A stretch of DNA of 64,000 nt from Mycolicibacterium baixiangningiae. Lineage in GTDB: Bacteria > Actinomycetota > Actinomycetes > Mycobacteriales > Mycobacteriaceae. A program made the translations under genes and the position numbers. Shown one piece after another: positions 43,362 through 52,403 of the stretch. The first letter of the stretch is position 1. Each line of letters begins with the position of its first letter. The DNA lies in assembly GCF_016313185.1 (NCBI RefSeq), contig NZ_CP066218.1:3224001-3288000 (forward strand). Reading direction: 5' to 3'. Below the pieces are notes generated by a model. The model worked only from the letters and a program-made list of their open reading frames with translations, did no database searches and was not told the origin of the DNA.

Positions 43362-44946
43362 GGATGGCGACACCTCGGTGCACGGTCTGGCGGCAGCGCG
43401 GGAGCGCGTCGTCGACGTTCAGGCGGGGCAGGGCCGGCACTCGGGACCGGGGGTCGGTGGACCAGCGCTGGACCGAGTCGGCGGGTGCGCTCACCTCGAA
43501 TCCGTCGGCCTCCCAGATCGCGTACGACGCCACTGCGCCGGGTACCAGGGTGCCGGTGACGCCGTCGCGCACACCGGCCGCGCGCCAGGCGCCGCGGGTG
43601 GCCGCGGCGAATGCGGCACGCAACGAGATCGCGCTGCCCGGCGTCTGGTGCCGGCTCGCCGCCCGCACCCCGGACCAGGGGTCCAAGCTGGTGACGGGGC
43701 TGTCCGAGCCGAAAGCGAGAGGCACGCCATGGGATGCTAACAGCGCGAACGGGTTGAGCCCTGCGGCTCGTTCGCTCCCCAACCGCTGCGCGTACATCCC
43801 TGCCGGCCCGCCCCACAGCGCATCGAAATGCGGCTGCATGCTGGCCACCACCCCCCACGCGCCGAGTTGTGCGGCCTGCTCCGCGCTCACCATCTCCAGA
43901 TGTTCGAGTCGGTGCCCGCAGCGGGCGACCGCGGGCGCGCCGAACTGTGCGACGACCCGCGCCAGGGCGGCCACCACCGCGCCGACCGCCGCGTCGCCGA
44001 TGACGTGGAAACCCGCGGTGATGCGCGCCTCGGTGCAGGCGTGCAGATGCGCCGCGACAGCGTCTTCGTCGAGATAGGTGTTGCCGCACTCCCCCGGCGC
44101 GTCGGTGTAGGGGCGGCTCAGCCACGCGGTCCGCGACCCGAGCGCCCCGTCGACGAACAGGTCCCCCGCCAATCCGTGGGCGCCGGTCTGCTCGACGAGG
44201 TCGCGGGCGTGCGCGGCGTCGGTGGCGGCCTCACCCCAGTAGCCGACGACCTCCACGCCGTGCTCGACGTCACGCAGCTCGAGCCAGTCGTCGAGTCCGC
44301 CGATCTGCGGACCCGCGCATTCGTGGACGGAGACGATGCCGTGGGCCGCCGCAGCATCGAGTGCAGCGCGGCGCGCCCGGTTGCGCTGGTCGGCCGTCAG
44401 CCGGTCGCGGGCGGCGGCGCGCACGAGGTGGTGCGCGTCGGCGGTCAGCGGCCGCTGCGGGTGATATCCGGCGGCATGGGTCAGCCCGGGCGCCGTGGCG
44501 CGCAGTGCCGTCGACGCCGCCGCGGAGTGGACGTCGACGCGGGCCAGGTACACCGCCCGCTGCCCCACCGTCGCATCGATGTCCTCGGTGCTGGGCGCGA
44601 CGTGTTCGGGCCATCCGGACTCGTCCCAGCCGTGTCCCCAGATCACCCCGTCGGGGTGGGCCCGCGCATACCGGCCGAGCAGGTCGAGGCATTCGCGCAG
44701 CGAGGCCGCGTGGCGAAGATCCAGGCCGACGAGTGTGAGGCCGGTCGCGGTGAGGTGAACGTGGCTGTCGACGAAGGCCGGCGCCACGAAGCCGCCCTCG
44801 AGGTCGACCGTCTCGGCCTGCGGGAACTGGGCGCGACCGACCTCGTCGCTGCCGAGCCACACCACGGTGCCGTCACGCACCGCGATGGCGGTGGCATCGG
44901 GTTGGGCCGGGCTGTGCACCCGCCCGTTGAGCAGCAGTGTCGTCAC
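43354..44946 (-). CDS. YtcJ-like amidohydrolase, 530 aa
   Basis: A metal-dependent hydrolase of the amidohydrolase superfamily. Metal ligands are visible in [12 protein letters not shown] (His62, His64), a later histidine in [19 protein letters not shown], and the conserved Asp in [13 protein letters not shown]. Members act on N-acyl, carbamate or formamide-type substrates; the specific reaction is unknown. Its 3' end overlaps lnt by 8 bp, so it is probably transcribed with lnt-ppm1. The corresponding gene in M. tuberculosis holds the same place. Confidence 0.88.
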   Translation of the reverse strand: MTTLLLNGRVHSPAQPDATAIAVRDGTVVWLGSDEVGRAQFPQAETVDLEGGFVAPAFVDSHVHLTATGLTLVGLDLRHAASLRECLDLLGRYARAHPDGVIWGHGWDESGWPEHVAPSTEDIDATVGQRAVYLARVDVHSAAASTALRATAPGLTHAAGYHPQRPLTADAHHLVRAAARDRLTADQRNRARRAALDAAAAHGIVSVHECAGPQIGGLDDWLELRDVEHGVEVVGYWGEAATDAAHARDLVEQTGAHGLAGDLFVDGALGSRTAWLSRPYTDAPGECGNTYLDEDAVAAHLHACTEARITAGFHVIGDAAVGAVVAALARVVAQFGAPAVARCGHRLEHLEMVSAEQAAQLGAWGVVASMQPHFDALWGGPAGMYAQRLGSERAAGLNPFALLASHGVPLAFGSDSPVTSLDPWSGVRAASRHQTPGSAISLRAAFAAATRGAWRAAGVRDGVTGTLVPGAVASYAIWEADGFEVSAPADSVQRWSTDPRSRVPALPRLNVDDALPRCRQTVHRGVAIHG

Positions 44947-44967
44947 GAAGCCGACAGAGTAGCCGGG

Positions 44968-45465
44968 TCAGTCGACCCGGCGCTCCACCGCGCTCGGCTC
45001 CACGGTGCTGGGCTCCACGGTGCTGGGATCCACGGTGACGACATCGACCACCTCACCGTCGATGTAGTCCCCGCGGCGGGCGGCGGTAGGCGCGCCGACC
45101 ACGACGATCGGGACGCGGCGGCCCAACCTGCGAGCCGCGACGGCCGTGACGACCGGGCGGGCGGCGGCCCGGGTCGGCGGCAGCAGCAGGAGTGCGCCGA
45201 GGACCGAACTCGCGAGGCCCGGGACGACCACCAGCACGGTGCCCAGCGCGACGAGTGCGCTGTCGGTGACCGCGCCCTGCGCCGTCGTCGCCGTCAGGCC
45301 CGAACGCAGCCGCTGCAGCTGTCGCTTGAGTTGCGACCCGGCCAGTGCGAGGCCGACGACGAAGGTCGCCAGGGAGATCAGGAGCGTCCAGCCGAGACCG
45401 ATGGTCGAGACGAGCGCCACGATGACCGCCACCTCGATGACGACGTAGAGCAGGAACAGCCGCAT
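44968..45465 (-). CDS. fxsA: FxsA-family membrane protein, 165 aa
   Basis: Three to four hydrophobic segments: MRLFLLYVVIEVAVIVALVS, WTLLISLATFVVGLALAG, then SALVALGTVLVVVPGLASSVLGALLLLPPTRAAARPV, the FxsA signature. In E. coli the protein modifies phage exclusion by F; its normal role is unknown. The C-terminus carries repeated STVEP units. ATG 45465 lies 9 nt from GGAGG and is better spaced than ATG 45471. First gene of fxsA-amidohydrolase-lnt-ppm1, divergent from the dienelactone hydrolase. Confidence 0.88.
   Translation of the reverse strand: MRLFLLYVVIEVAVIVALVSTIGLGWTLLISLATFVVGLALAGSQLKRQLQRLRSGLTATTAQGAVTDSALVALGTVLVVVPGLASSVLGALLLLPPTRAAARPVVTAVAARRLGRRVPIVVVGAPTAARRGDYIDGEVVDVVTVDPSTVEPSTVEPSAVERRVD
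44996..45040. repeat. Three 15-bp tandem units in the fxsA 3' end
   Basis: Units at 44996-45010 and 45011-45025 are identical (GGCTCCACGGTGCTG), 45026-45040 differs at three bases, and 44981-44995 is a degenerate fourth copy. On the minus strand they encode the STVEP repeats at the FxsA C-terminus. Recent duplication in frame is likely. Confidence 0.8.
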
Positions 45466-45499
45466 TGCCATACACCTCCAACGTCTCGCGGCCCGCCTG

Positions 45500-45520
45500 G
45501 GTTCCGTACATTCGGGAACC
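45500..45520 (+). promoter_or_regulatory. Dyad over the -10 of the dienelactone hydrolase gene
   Basis: GGTTCC (45500-45505) and GGAACC (45515-45520) form an inverted repeat with a 9-nt centre. That centre holds TACATT (45507-45512), a TANNNT -10 box 8 nt before ATG 45521. A repressor bound here would block the promoter. Confidence 0.4.
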
Positions 45521-46234
45521 ATGACGGCAACGGTGAGCACGGTTCGGGTCAACACTCCCGAGGGTCCCATCGAAGCCCTGCTCGGGGTGCCCGACGGAGA
45601 GGGCCCGTGGCCCGGCGTCGTGGTCGTGCACGACGCGATCGGCTACGGCCCGGACAACGAGGCCACCTCGGCGCGGATCGCCGGCGCGGGATACCTCAAC
45701 GTCACTCCCAATCTGTTCTCCCGCGGCGGGCGCGCCCGGTGCATCACGAGGGTGTTCCGCGAGACGGTTCGCCGCAGCGGGCGCGCGTTCGACGACGTGC
45801 TCGCCGCACGCGACCATCTGCGCGCTCGGCCGGACTGCTCGGGCGCGGTGGCGGTCGCTGGTTTCTGTATGGGCGGGCACTACGCACTACTGCTCGGCCC
45901 CGGCAATTTCGAGGTCTCAGCGCCGTTCTACGGCACCCCTCTACCCGAGAGCGTCGCGGCCGCGGTGGACGCGTCATGCCCGGTGGTGGCCAGCTTCGGT
46001 CGGCGCGACCCGATGGGTGTGGGCGCACCGGCCAGGCTGCGCAAGGCGACCGAGGCCAAGGGTGTGCCGGCGGACATCAAGGTCTATCCCGACGCCGGGC
46101 ACAGCTTCGCCAATCAGCTGCCCCTTCAGCCGTTCCTGCGCCTCGCCCACTTCGGGTATCACGCCGACGCCACCGAGGATGCCTGGCGGCGCGTGTTCAC
46201 GTTCTTCGCCGACCACCTGTCGCCGAGCACCTGA
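45521..46234 (+). CDS. Dienelactone hydrolase family protein, 237 aa
   Basis: An alpha/beta-hydrolase with a cysteine nucleophile: Cys116 in AGFCMGGH, Asp163 in GRRDPM, His194 in DAGHSFAN. It would open lactones or cleave esters; the M. tuberculosis gene in the same place (Rv2054) is annotated likewise without known substrate. The Glu/Cys/Asp/His layout matches the classical family. No ring-cleavage pathway genes are nearby, so a catabolic role is not supported by context. It is divergent from fxsA, and its promoter overlaps a dyad. Confidence 0.9.
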   Translation: MTATVSTVRVNTPEGPIEALLGVPDGEGPWPGVVVVHDAIGYGPDNEATSARIAGAGYLNVTPNLFSRGGRARCITRVFRETVRRSGRAFDDVLAARDHLRARPDCSGAVAVAGFCMGGHYALLLGPGNFEVSAPFYGTPLPESVAAAVDASCPVVASFGRRDPMGVGAPARLRKATEAKGVPADIKVYPDAGHSFANQLPLQPFLRLAHFGYHADATEDAWRRVFTFFADHLSPST

Positions 46235-46324
46235 CCGGGGCTAGGACGGGCTGGTCACCTGTGCAGACCCGCCGGGTGTCGGACTTCGGCGGAGCCGTAG
46301 ACGTCCTCGAAGGAGGGCGCCATG

Positions 46325-46708
46325 TCAGCCCGCCGCCTCGATCTTGAGGGTCACGTTGTTCTTCATCCCCCCGCGGAGCTTGGAGAATACGTTGAACGTC
46401 TTTCCGAGCAGCCCATACCGGCTGCCGAGCGCATCGTAGGTGGCGCCGTTGGCGGATTTGTCCAGGATGGTCGCGACGGCCTCGACGGCCTCGCTCTGCG
46501 GTTTACCGGCCCGGTCACACTTGGCCAGCGTCACTCGCGGGGTGTTGCGGATCCGCTTGACCTTCCACGACTTCTCCTGCGTGATCACGAGCAGACCGTC
46601 GCCGGCGGGCACGGCCCACACCGCGGTGGGCTTGGGTCTGCCGTCCTTGGTGAAGGTCGTCAGCAGCACGTACTCGGATCCGGCGATCTCGGCAAAGGTG
46701 GTGGCCAT
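46325..46708 (-). CDS. Split-barrel (PPOX-class) F420/FMN-dependent protein, 127 aa
   Basis: A short flavin/deazaflavin-binding split beta-barrel protein related to pyridoxamine 5'-phosphate oxidase. YVLLTTFTKDGRPKPTAVWAV and SWKVKRIRNTPRVTLAKCDRAGKP are typical, including the cofactor-phosphate-binding Lys/Arg cluster. Mycobacterial members of this size usually bind F420 and reduce unsaturated substrates; Rv2061c, beside cobN in M. tuberculosis, has the same place. Cofactor and substrate are inferred. It ends 90 bp after the convergent hydrolase and starts 40 bp downstream of the cobN stop. Confidence 0.85.
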   Translation of the reverse strand: MATTFAEIAGSEYVLLTTFTKDGRPKPTAVWAVPAGDGLLVITQEKSWKVKRIRNTPRVTLAKCDRAGKPQSEAVEAVATILDKSANGATYDALGSRYGLLGKTFNVFSKLRGGMKNNVTLKIEAAG

Positions 46709-46747
46709 GTGATCAACCTAGCGGCGTCGCCCACCCCCGTGCCGGGC

Positions 46748-49700
46748 TCAGCCCTCGAGTTCGCCTTCGGTCTCCAACAGCACCCGTCGTAGGCCGTCGA
46801 GGGTCTCGGGGTCCGGTTCGGCCCACATGCCGCGTCCGGCGGCCTCCAACAACCGCTCGGCCATCCCGTGCAGCGCCCACGGGTTCGACTCCTCCATGAA
46901 CTTGCGGTTCTCGGCGTCGAGGACGTATTCCTGTGACAGCCGGTCGTACATCCAGTCCGCCATGACGTGGGCGGTGGCGTCGTAGCCGAACAGGTAGTCG
47001 ACGGTCGCGGCCATCTCGAAGGCGCCCTTGTAGCCGTGCCGGCGCATCGCGGTGATCCAGCGGGGGTTGACCACGCGGGCGCGGAACACGCGGGTGGTCT
47101 CCTCGGACAGGGTCCTGGTCCGCACGGCGTCGGGCCGGGTGTTGTCCCCGATGTAGGCCGCGGGCGCCTTGCCGGTCAGCGCACGAACCGTCGCGACCAT
47201 GCCACCGTGGTACTGGAAGTAGTCGTCGGAGTCGGCGATGTCATGTTCGCGGGTGTCGATGTTCTTGGCCGCCACCGCGATTCGACGGTAGCTGGTGTTC
47301 ATGTCGTCGGCGGCAGGCCTACCGTCGAGACCGCGGCCGTAGGCGAATCCGCCCCACGCGGTGTAGACCTCCGCGAGATCGGCGTCGTCGCGCCAGTTGC
47401 GGCTGTCGATCAGCTGCAGAAGGCCCGCACCGTAGGTTCCCGGTTTGGAGCCGAAGATCCTGGTCGTGGCTCGTCGCCGGTCACCGTGCTCGGCGAGGTC
47501 CGCCTGCGCGTGGGCGCGGACGTAGTTGTCATCGTCGGATTCGTCGAGGCCCGCGGCGAGGGTGACGGCGTCGTCGAGCATGGTGACCACGTGCGGGAAC
47601 GCATCGCGAAAGAAGCCCGAGATCCGCACGGTGACGTCGATGCGTGGGCGTCCCAGTTCCGCAAGAGAGATCGGCTCCAGGTCGACCACCCGGCGTGAGG
47701 CGTCGTCCCACACGGGCCGAATTCCCAGCAGCGCAAGGACTTCGGCGATGTCGTCGCCGGAGGTCCGCATGGCCGAGGTGCCCCACACCGACAGCCCGAC
47801 CGAACGCGGCCAGGTCCCGTGGTCGTCGCGGTAGCGTTCCAGCAGCGAATCCGCCATGGCCACACCGGTTTCCCAGGCCAGCCGCGACGGCACGGCCTTG
47901 GGGTCCACTGAGTAGAAGTTACGCCCGGTCGGTAGGACGTTGACCAGGCCGCGCAGCGGGGAACCCGACGGGCCGGCCGCGATGTAGCGGCCGTCGAGGG
48001 CGCGCAACACCTGTCGGATCTCCCCGGCGGTGCCGGCCAGTCGCGGCACCACCTCGGTGGCGGCGAACCGCAGGATCGCGGCGACCTGTGCGTCGTCGGT
48101 GATCGTGTCCACGGCGGCGGCGTCCCAGTCGGCCGCCTGCAGCGCCGCCACCAGGTGGCGTGCCTGCGCTTCGACGGCGTCGACGCTGGTGCGTTCGTCG
48201 TGTCCGTCCTCGGCCAACCCGAGGGCCTGACGCAGCCCGGGAAGGGTCTGCTCCCCACCGAACAGTTGGCGGGCCCGCAGGATCGCCAGGACCAGGTTCA
48301 GTTCGGCGTCGTCGGCGGGCGGGGCGCCGAGGATGTGCAGACCGTCACGGATCTGGACGTCCTTGATCTCGCAGAGCCACCCGTCGACGTGCAGCAGCAT
48401 GTCGTCGAACGAATTCTCGTCCGGGCGCTCCTCTAGACCCAGGTCGTGATCCATCTTGGCCGCACGCATCAGCGTCCAGATCTGTTGGCGCACCGCGGGA
48501 AGTTTGTTCGGATCGAGCGCGGAGACGTTGGCGTGCTCGTCGAGCAGTTGTTCCAGCCGGGCGATGTCACCGTAGGACTCGGCCCGCGCCATCGGCGGGA
48601 TGAGGTGGTCCACCAGCGTCGCGTGGGCGCGCCGCTTGGCTTGGGTCCCCTCCCCCGGATCGTTGACCAGGAACGGGTAGATGAGCGGCAGATCGCCCAG
48701 CGCGGCGTCGGTGCCGCAGGCTGCCGACATGCCGAGTGTCTTGCCGGGCAGCCATTCGAGGTTGCCGTGCTTGCCCAGGTGCACGACGGCGTCGGCGCCG
48801 AAACCCGCGTCCAGCCAGCGGTACGCCGCGAGATAGTGGTGGCTGGGCGGCAGATCCGGGTCGTGGTAGATGGCCACGGGGTTCTCACCGAATCCGCGGG
48901 GTGGCTGCACCATCAGCACGACGTTGCCGGATTGCATTGCCGCGATGACGATTTCGCCATCTGGGTCATGGCTGCGGTCGACGAACAGTTCACCGGGCGG
49001 GGGCCCCCAGTGCTCGACCACGGCGTCGGTGAGCTCGGTCGGCAGGGTGGCGAACCATGCTCGGTACTCGCTCGCGGACAACCGAATCGGGTTGCCGGTC
49101 AACTGACCGTCGGTGAGCCAGTCCGGATCCTGACCGCCGCGTTCGATGAGGGCGTGGATCAACGCGTCACCATCACGCGCCTCGACACCGGGTACGTCAC
49201 CGATGTCGTACCCGGCCTCGCGCATGGCTCGCAGCAGGGCCACGGCACTGGCCGGCGTATCGAGTCCGACGGCGTTGCCGATGCGGGCATGCTTGGTCGG
49301 ATAAGCCGAGAATACGACCGCGATCCGCTTGTCCCGCACGGGAATCCGCCGCAGCCGCGCGTGGCGCAGGGCGATTCCCGCGACGCGGGCGCACCGCTCG
49401 GGGTCGGCGACGTAGGAGATCAGCCCTTCACTGTCGATCTCCTTGAACGAGAACGGGACTGTGATGATGCGACCGTCGAACTCCGGCACCGCGACCTGCG
49501 TGGCCACGTCCAGCGGCGAGAGGCCGTCGTCATTTCCGCTCCACTGCGCGCGGGAGCTGGTCAGGCACAAACCCTGCAGGATGGGCACATCCAGCGCGGC
49601 GAGGTGCGCGACGTTCCAGCTGTCGTCGCTGCCTCCGGCGCCCACCGCGGCCGGCGTGGCCGCGCCCGCCGCGAGCACCGTGGTGATGAGCGCGTCGGCG

Positions 49701-50332
49701 GACTCCAGGTGCGACAGTAGTTCGGGTTCGGCGCTGCGCAGCGACGCGCAGTAGACCGGAAGCGCCCGCCCGCCGAGGGTTTCAATGGCCTCGCACAGCG
49801 CCTCGATGTAGGCGGTGTTGCCGGCCAACTGCTGGGCGCGGTAGTACAAAACCGCGACCGTGGGGCCGTCGGTCGTCGGGGCGTCCCGCTCGAGCACTCC
49901 CCATGTGGGCGTGGCGACGGGTGGCGCGAAGCCGAAACCGGTCATCAGCAGTGTGTCGCAGAGGAACGCGTGCAACTGACGAAGGTTGTCGACGCCGCCC
50001 TGCGCCAGGTACACGTGGGCCTGCAGCGCGGCGCCCTGGGGCACGGTCGAGTGCCGCATCAGCTCCGCGTCGGGCGCCTGCTCACCGCTCACGACGACGG
50101 CCGGCACGCCGCTCGCGGCGACGGTGTCGATCCCGTCCTCCCACGCGCGGTGACCACCGAGGATCCGGATGACCACGACGTCGGCGCCGTCGAGCAACTC
50201 CTCGAGCTCCCCGGCGATCAGCCGGGACGGATTCGCCCAGCGGTACCGCGCCCCGCTGGAGCGGGCGGTGATCAGGTCGGTGTCAGACGTCGACAGCAGG
50301 AGAACGGTCGGCGCGGGGTGCGGCGGGGTCAC
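46748..50332 (-). CDS. cobN: Cobaltochelatase subunit CobN, 1194 aa
   Basis: The large subunit of the aerobic, ATP-dependent cobalt chelatase that inserts Co2+ into hydrogenobyrinic acid a,c-diamide, working with CobS and CobT, which are not in this window. Full length for CobN/BchH/ChlH proteins. Characteristic segments: AVVFSAYPTKHARIGNAVGLDTPAS, HLGKHGNLEWLPGKTLGMS, ELNLVLAILRARQLFGGEQTLPGLR and SVDPKAVPSRLAWETG. A 35-codon membrane-peptide gene lies 27 bp upstream on the same strand and a dyad precedes that. No B12 riboswitch is recognisable. Confidence 0.96.
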   Translation of the reverse strand: MTPPHPAPTVLLLSTSDTDLITARSSGARYRWANPSRLIAGELEELLDGADVVVIRILGGHRAWEDGIDTVAASGVPAVVVSGEQAPDAELMRHSTVPQGAALQAHVYLAQGGVDNLRQLHAFLCDTLLMTGFGFAPPVATPTWGVLERDAPTTDGPTVAVLYYRAQQLAGNTAYIEALCEAIETLGGRALPVYCASLRSAEPELLSHLESADALITTVLAAGAATPAAVGAGGSDDSWNVAHLAALDVPILQGLCLTSSRAQWSGNDDGLSPLDVATQVAVPEFDGRIITVPFSFKEIDSEGLISYVADPERCARVAGIALRHARLRRIPVRDKRIAVVFSAYPTKHARIGNAVGLDTPASAVALLRAMREAGYDIGDVPGVEARDGDALIHALIERGGQDPDWLTDGQLTGNPIRLSASEYRAWFATLPTELTDAVVEHWGPPPGELFVDRSHDPDGEIVIAAMQSGNVVLMVQPPRGFGENPVAIYHDPDLPPSHHYLAAYRWLDAGFGADAVVHLGKHGNLEWLPGKTLGMSAACGTDAALGDLPLIYPFLVNDPGEGTQAKRRAHATLVDHLIPPMARAESYGDIARLEQLLDEHANVSALDPNKLPAVRQQIWTLMRAAKMDHDLGLEERPDENSFDDMLLHVDGWLCEIKDVQIRDGLHILGAPPADDAELNLVLAILRARQLFGGEQTLPGLRQALGLAEDGHDERTSVDAVEAQARHLVAALQAADWDAAAVDTITDDAQVAAILRFAATEVVPRLAGTAGEIRQVLRALDGRYIAAGPSGSPLRGLVNVLPTGRNFYSVDPKAVPSRLAWETGVAMADSLLERYRDDHGTWPRSVGLSVWGTSAMRTSGDDIAEVLALLGIRPVWDDASRRVVDLEPISLAELGRPRIDVTVRISGFFRDAFPHVVTMLDDAVTLAAGLDESDDDNYVRAHAQADLAEHGDRRRATTRIFGSKPGTYGAGLLQLIDSRNWRDDADLAEVYTAWGGFAYGRGLDGRPAADDMNTSYRRIAVAAKNIDTREHDIADSDDYFQYHGGMVATVRALTGKAPAAYIGDNTRPDAVRTRTLSEETTRVFRARVVNPRWITAMRRHGYKGAFEMAATVDYLFGYDATAHVMADWMYDRLSQEYVLDAENRKFMEESNPWALHGMAERLLEAAGRGMWAEPDPETLDGLRRVLLETEGELEG

Positions 50333-50359
50333 TCACCATTCGTACCCCACCGCGTCGGT

Positions 50360-50467
50360 TCAACGGTCTGAGCCACCCCACCGGGCGTACCAGGACTGCT
50401 GGTAGGGCAGCCCGAGGAGAGTGACGAGGACGAACAGCGCCAGGACGATGGCGACGAGTGCAACCAT
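50360..50467 (-). CDS. Small membrane peptide upstream of cobN, 35 aa
   Basis: From ATG 50467 to TGA 50360. The peptide starts MVALVAIVLALFVLVTLLGL, a single membrane helix, then a short tail ending in WGGSDR. GAAAGG sits 8 nt before the ATG. The hydrophobic start plus a good ribosome-binding site make it more than chance. It is 27 bp from cobN in the same direction, so it is probably co-transcribed. A role as leader peptide, cobalt-uptake helper or unrelated protein cannot be decided. Confidence 0.55.
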   Translation of the reverse strand: MVALVAIVLALFVLVTLLGLPYQQSWYARWGGSDR

Positions 50468-50490
50468 GGTGCACGCCTTTCAGGTCAGTT

Positions 50491-50511
50491 ACCGGTACCC
50501 GCGGTATCGGT
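50491..50511. promoter_or_regulatory. Imperfect 9-3-9 dyad upstream of the cobN leader ORF
   Basis: Arms ACCGGTACC (50491-50499) and GGTATCGGT (50503-50511) differ at one pair and are separated by CGC. The site lies 24 bp before the small ORF start, in a 150-bp gap that also holds the end of the osmoprotectant operon. It is a candidate operator for cobN. Confidence 0.4.
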
Positions 50512-50619
50512 TCACTGGAAACGTACGACGTGCACGGGGTTGGTGGCCACTGATTGTGCGGGACCGAATACCAGGGGCCAGCAAATGACCCATGTCACAT
50601 CTTGAGGCGTTCGGGCAGC

Positions 50620-51639
50620 TCAGCGAGGGGTGACGAACCCTTGGGCGACCATCCAGTCGCGGGCGACGACGCTCGGATCCCGTCCCTCGACGTCGACTTG
50701 CTTGTTCATCTCGATGATGGCCTCGTTCGTCAGGGCGGCCGTCACCGGAGCGGTGACCTCGGCGATCTCCGGATGGGCGTCGAAGAACGGGCGCTTCATG
50801 GTCACCGAGGGGTTGTAGTGGGCGAAGAACTGCTTGTCGTCGGTCAGCACGGTCAGATCGAGGGCGGCGATCCGGCCGTCGGTGGTGAAGACCTCACCGA
50901 AATCGCACTGCCGCCCGTCGGCGGTGGCCTGGTAGATGATGCCGACCTGCAGGATCGGGGTCTGCGCCCGCGACGGGTCGAAGCCGTATGCGGCCGCCAT
51001 CCCGGGGAAACCGTCCTGGCGCGCCCGGAACTCGGTGTCGACGCACGTCTTCGCCGCGGCGGGATTGGTCCGCACCAGGTCGGCGTACTGCGACAGGGTG
51101 CGTACGCCGGTGCGCTCGATGACCTGCTTGCTGGCGGCCAGCGCATACGTGTCGTCCATCGGACCCGGATCGAGCCAGACCATGTCGTTGCGCTCGAGGT
51201 CTTCGTCCCGCACGGCTTCGAACTGTTCGCGGGAGTCGGGGATCGGCTTCTCGTGGCCGAGGTAGTTGATCCAGGCGTTCCCCGTGAACTCGTAGGCCAC
51301 GTCGACCTGACCCGACAGTTGCGCTCCGCGGGTGCTGCGGGAGCCGACGATGCCGGTCAGGTCGCGCACCTCGGCGCCGGCCGCCATCAGCGTGAACTCG
51401 AGGATGTAACCGAGGATGACCTGCTCGGTGTACTCCTTGGACCCGACGGTGATACGCACGCCCTCGAGTCCCGGCGTCGGGGTGATCGACCCGGGACCGA
51501 CCATCAACGGCACGGTGCCCCCCGACCCGAGCCCGCACCCGCTCACGGTCAACAGCGCGACGATCACGAGCGTCACCACGCGATTTCGGCGTGCTCGGTT
51601 GCGCTGACCGCGACTGCGCACGCCGAAATCGCCGGTCAT
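50620..51639 (-). CDS. proX: Osmoprotectant-binding lipoprotein, 339 aa
   Basis: The receptor for glycine betaine, choline or a similar compatible solute. A basic N-terminus and lipobox VSGC (Cys35) indicate lipid anchoring. The mature fold begins VRITVGSKEYTEQVILGYILEFTLMAAGAEV, followed by AYEFTGNAWINYLGHEKP and GPMDDTYALAASKQVI, all typical of OpuCC/ProX-type receptors. The ATG at 51639 overlaps the upstream permease stop (ATGA). It is the last gene of a four-gene operon; the gene order permease-ATPase-permease-receptor matches mycobacterial proXVWZ content. Confidence 0.9.
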   Translation of the reverse strand: MTGDFGVRSRGQRNRARRNRVVTLVIVALLTVSGCGLGSGGTVPLMVGPGSITPTPGLEGVRITVGSKEYTEQVILGYILEFTLMAAGAEVRDLTGIVGSRSTRGAQLSGQVDVAYEFTGNAWINYLGHEKPIPDSREQFEAVRDEDLERNDMVWLDPGPMDDTYALAASKQVIERTGVRTLSQYADLVRTNPAAAKTCVDTEFRARQDGFPGMAAAYGFDPSRAQTPILQVGIIYQATADGRQCDFGEVFTTDGRIAALDLTVLTDDKQFFAHYNPSVTMKRPFFDAHPEIAEVTAPVTAALTNEAIIEMNKQVDVEGRDPSVVARDWMVAQGFVTPR

Positions 51640-52403
51640 CGCAGCCCCTTGGGATTCAGGACGAACTCGGCGAGACCGCCCAGCCAGTCGACCAGCAGGG
51701 CCAGACACACCGCGAGCACGCTGCCCAGGATCAGCGTGACGTTGTCCTGCAGCTTGTACCCGGTGTCGATGAGGATGCCGAGCCCACCGGCGTTGACCAG
51801 GAACGACAGCGTCGCCGTACCGACGGCGAGCACCAGTGACGTGCGCAGGCCGGCGAGGATGTAGGGCACTGCCAGCGGCAGTTCCACCCGCAGCAGTAGC
51901 CCCGCGCGCGACAACCCCTGTCCAAGTCCTGCGTCGACGAGCGATCGGTCCACCTGATCGAGACCCAGGATCGTGCTGGCCAGCACCGGAAGCAGTGAGT
52001 ACAGCGCGATCGGCAGGACCCCGATCCAGAAGCCGGTTCGTGCGGTGAGCAGGAAGAGCAGCACAAGCAGGCCGATCGCCGGCGCCGCCTGCCCGATGTT
52101 CGCCACACCGATGAACAACGGCCGCAACGCTTTTGCGCCCGGTCGGGTCACCAGGATGCCCAGCGGCACGCCGACCGCCAACACGATCGCCGTCACCGCG
52201 GCGGTGATGAGCAGATGCTGCCAGATCAGGGTCGCCACGTTGCCGGGGTTGATGTTCTCCTGCTGCGTCGCGGTGAGATCGCGGTTGAACGCCCAGAACA
52301 CCACCGCCGCGCCGACCACCAGCACCAGCGCCGGCTGGATGAACAGCCGCAGCCGCTCGGCCGGTGTGGTGCCGGGTGCGGCCCGGTCGGTGAGAGTGCT
52401 CAC
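51636..52403 (-). CDS. proZ: Osmoprotectant ABC importer permease, 255 aa
   Basis: A five- to six-helix permease of the OpuCB/OpuCD type. Recognisable segments are PAIGLLVLLFLLTARTGFWIGVLPIALYSLLPVLASTILG and SFLVNAGGLGILIDTGYKLQDN. It pairs with the gene at 53572. Both ends overlap the neighbours by 4 bp (ATGA), giving strict coupling with the ATPase upstream and the receptor downstream. Confidence 0.88.
   Translation of the reverse strand: MSTLTDRAAPGTTPAERLRLFIQPALVLVVGAAVVFWAFNRDLTATQQENINPGNVATLIWQHLLITAAVTAIVLAVGVPLGILVTRPGAKALRPLFIGVANIGQAAPAIGLLVLLFLLTARTGFWIGVLPIALYSLLPVLASTILGLDQVDRSLVDAGLGQGLSRAGLLLRVELPLAVPYILAGLRTSLVLAVGTATLSFLVNAGGLGILIDTGYKLQDNVTLILGSVLAVCLALLVDWLGGLAEFVLNPKGLR

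Noticed and set aside
43828..46347. Plus-strand open frame of about 840 codons opposite the amidohydrolase and fxsA
   Set aside because: Covers well-supported genes on both strands, shows no domain, and reads as an antisense GC artefact.
50520..50600. Possible cobalamin riboswitch near cobN (GCCACTG at 50546-50552)
   Set aside because: The hit is on the plus strand, away from cobN, and the remaining conserved B12-box elements and pairing are not found.
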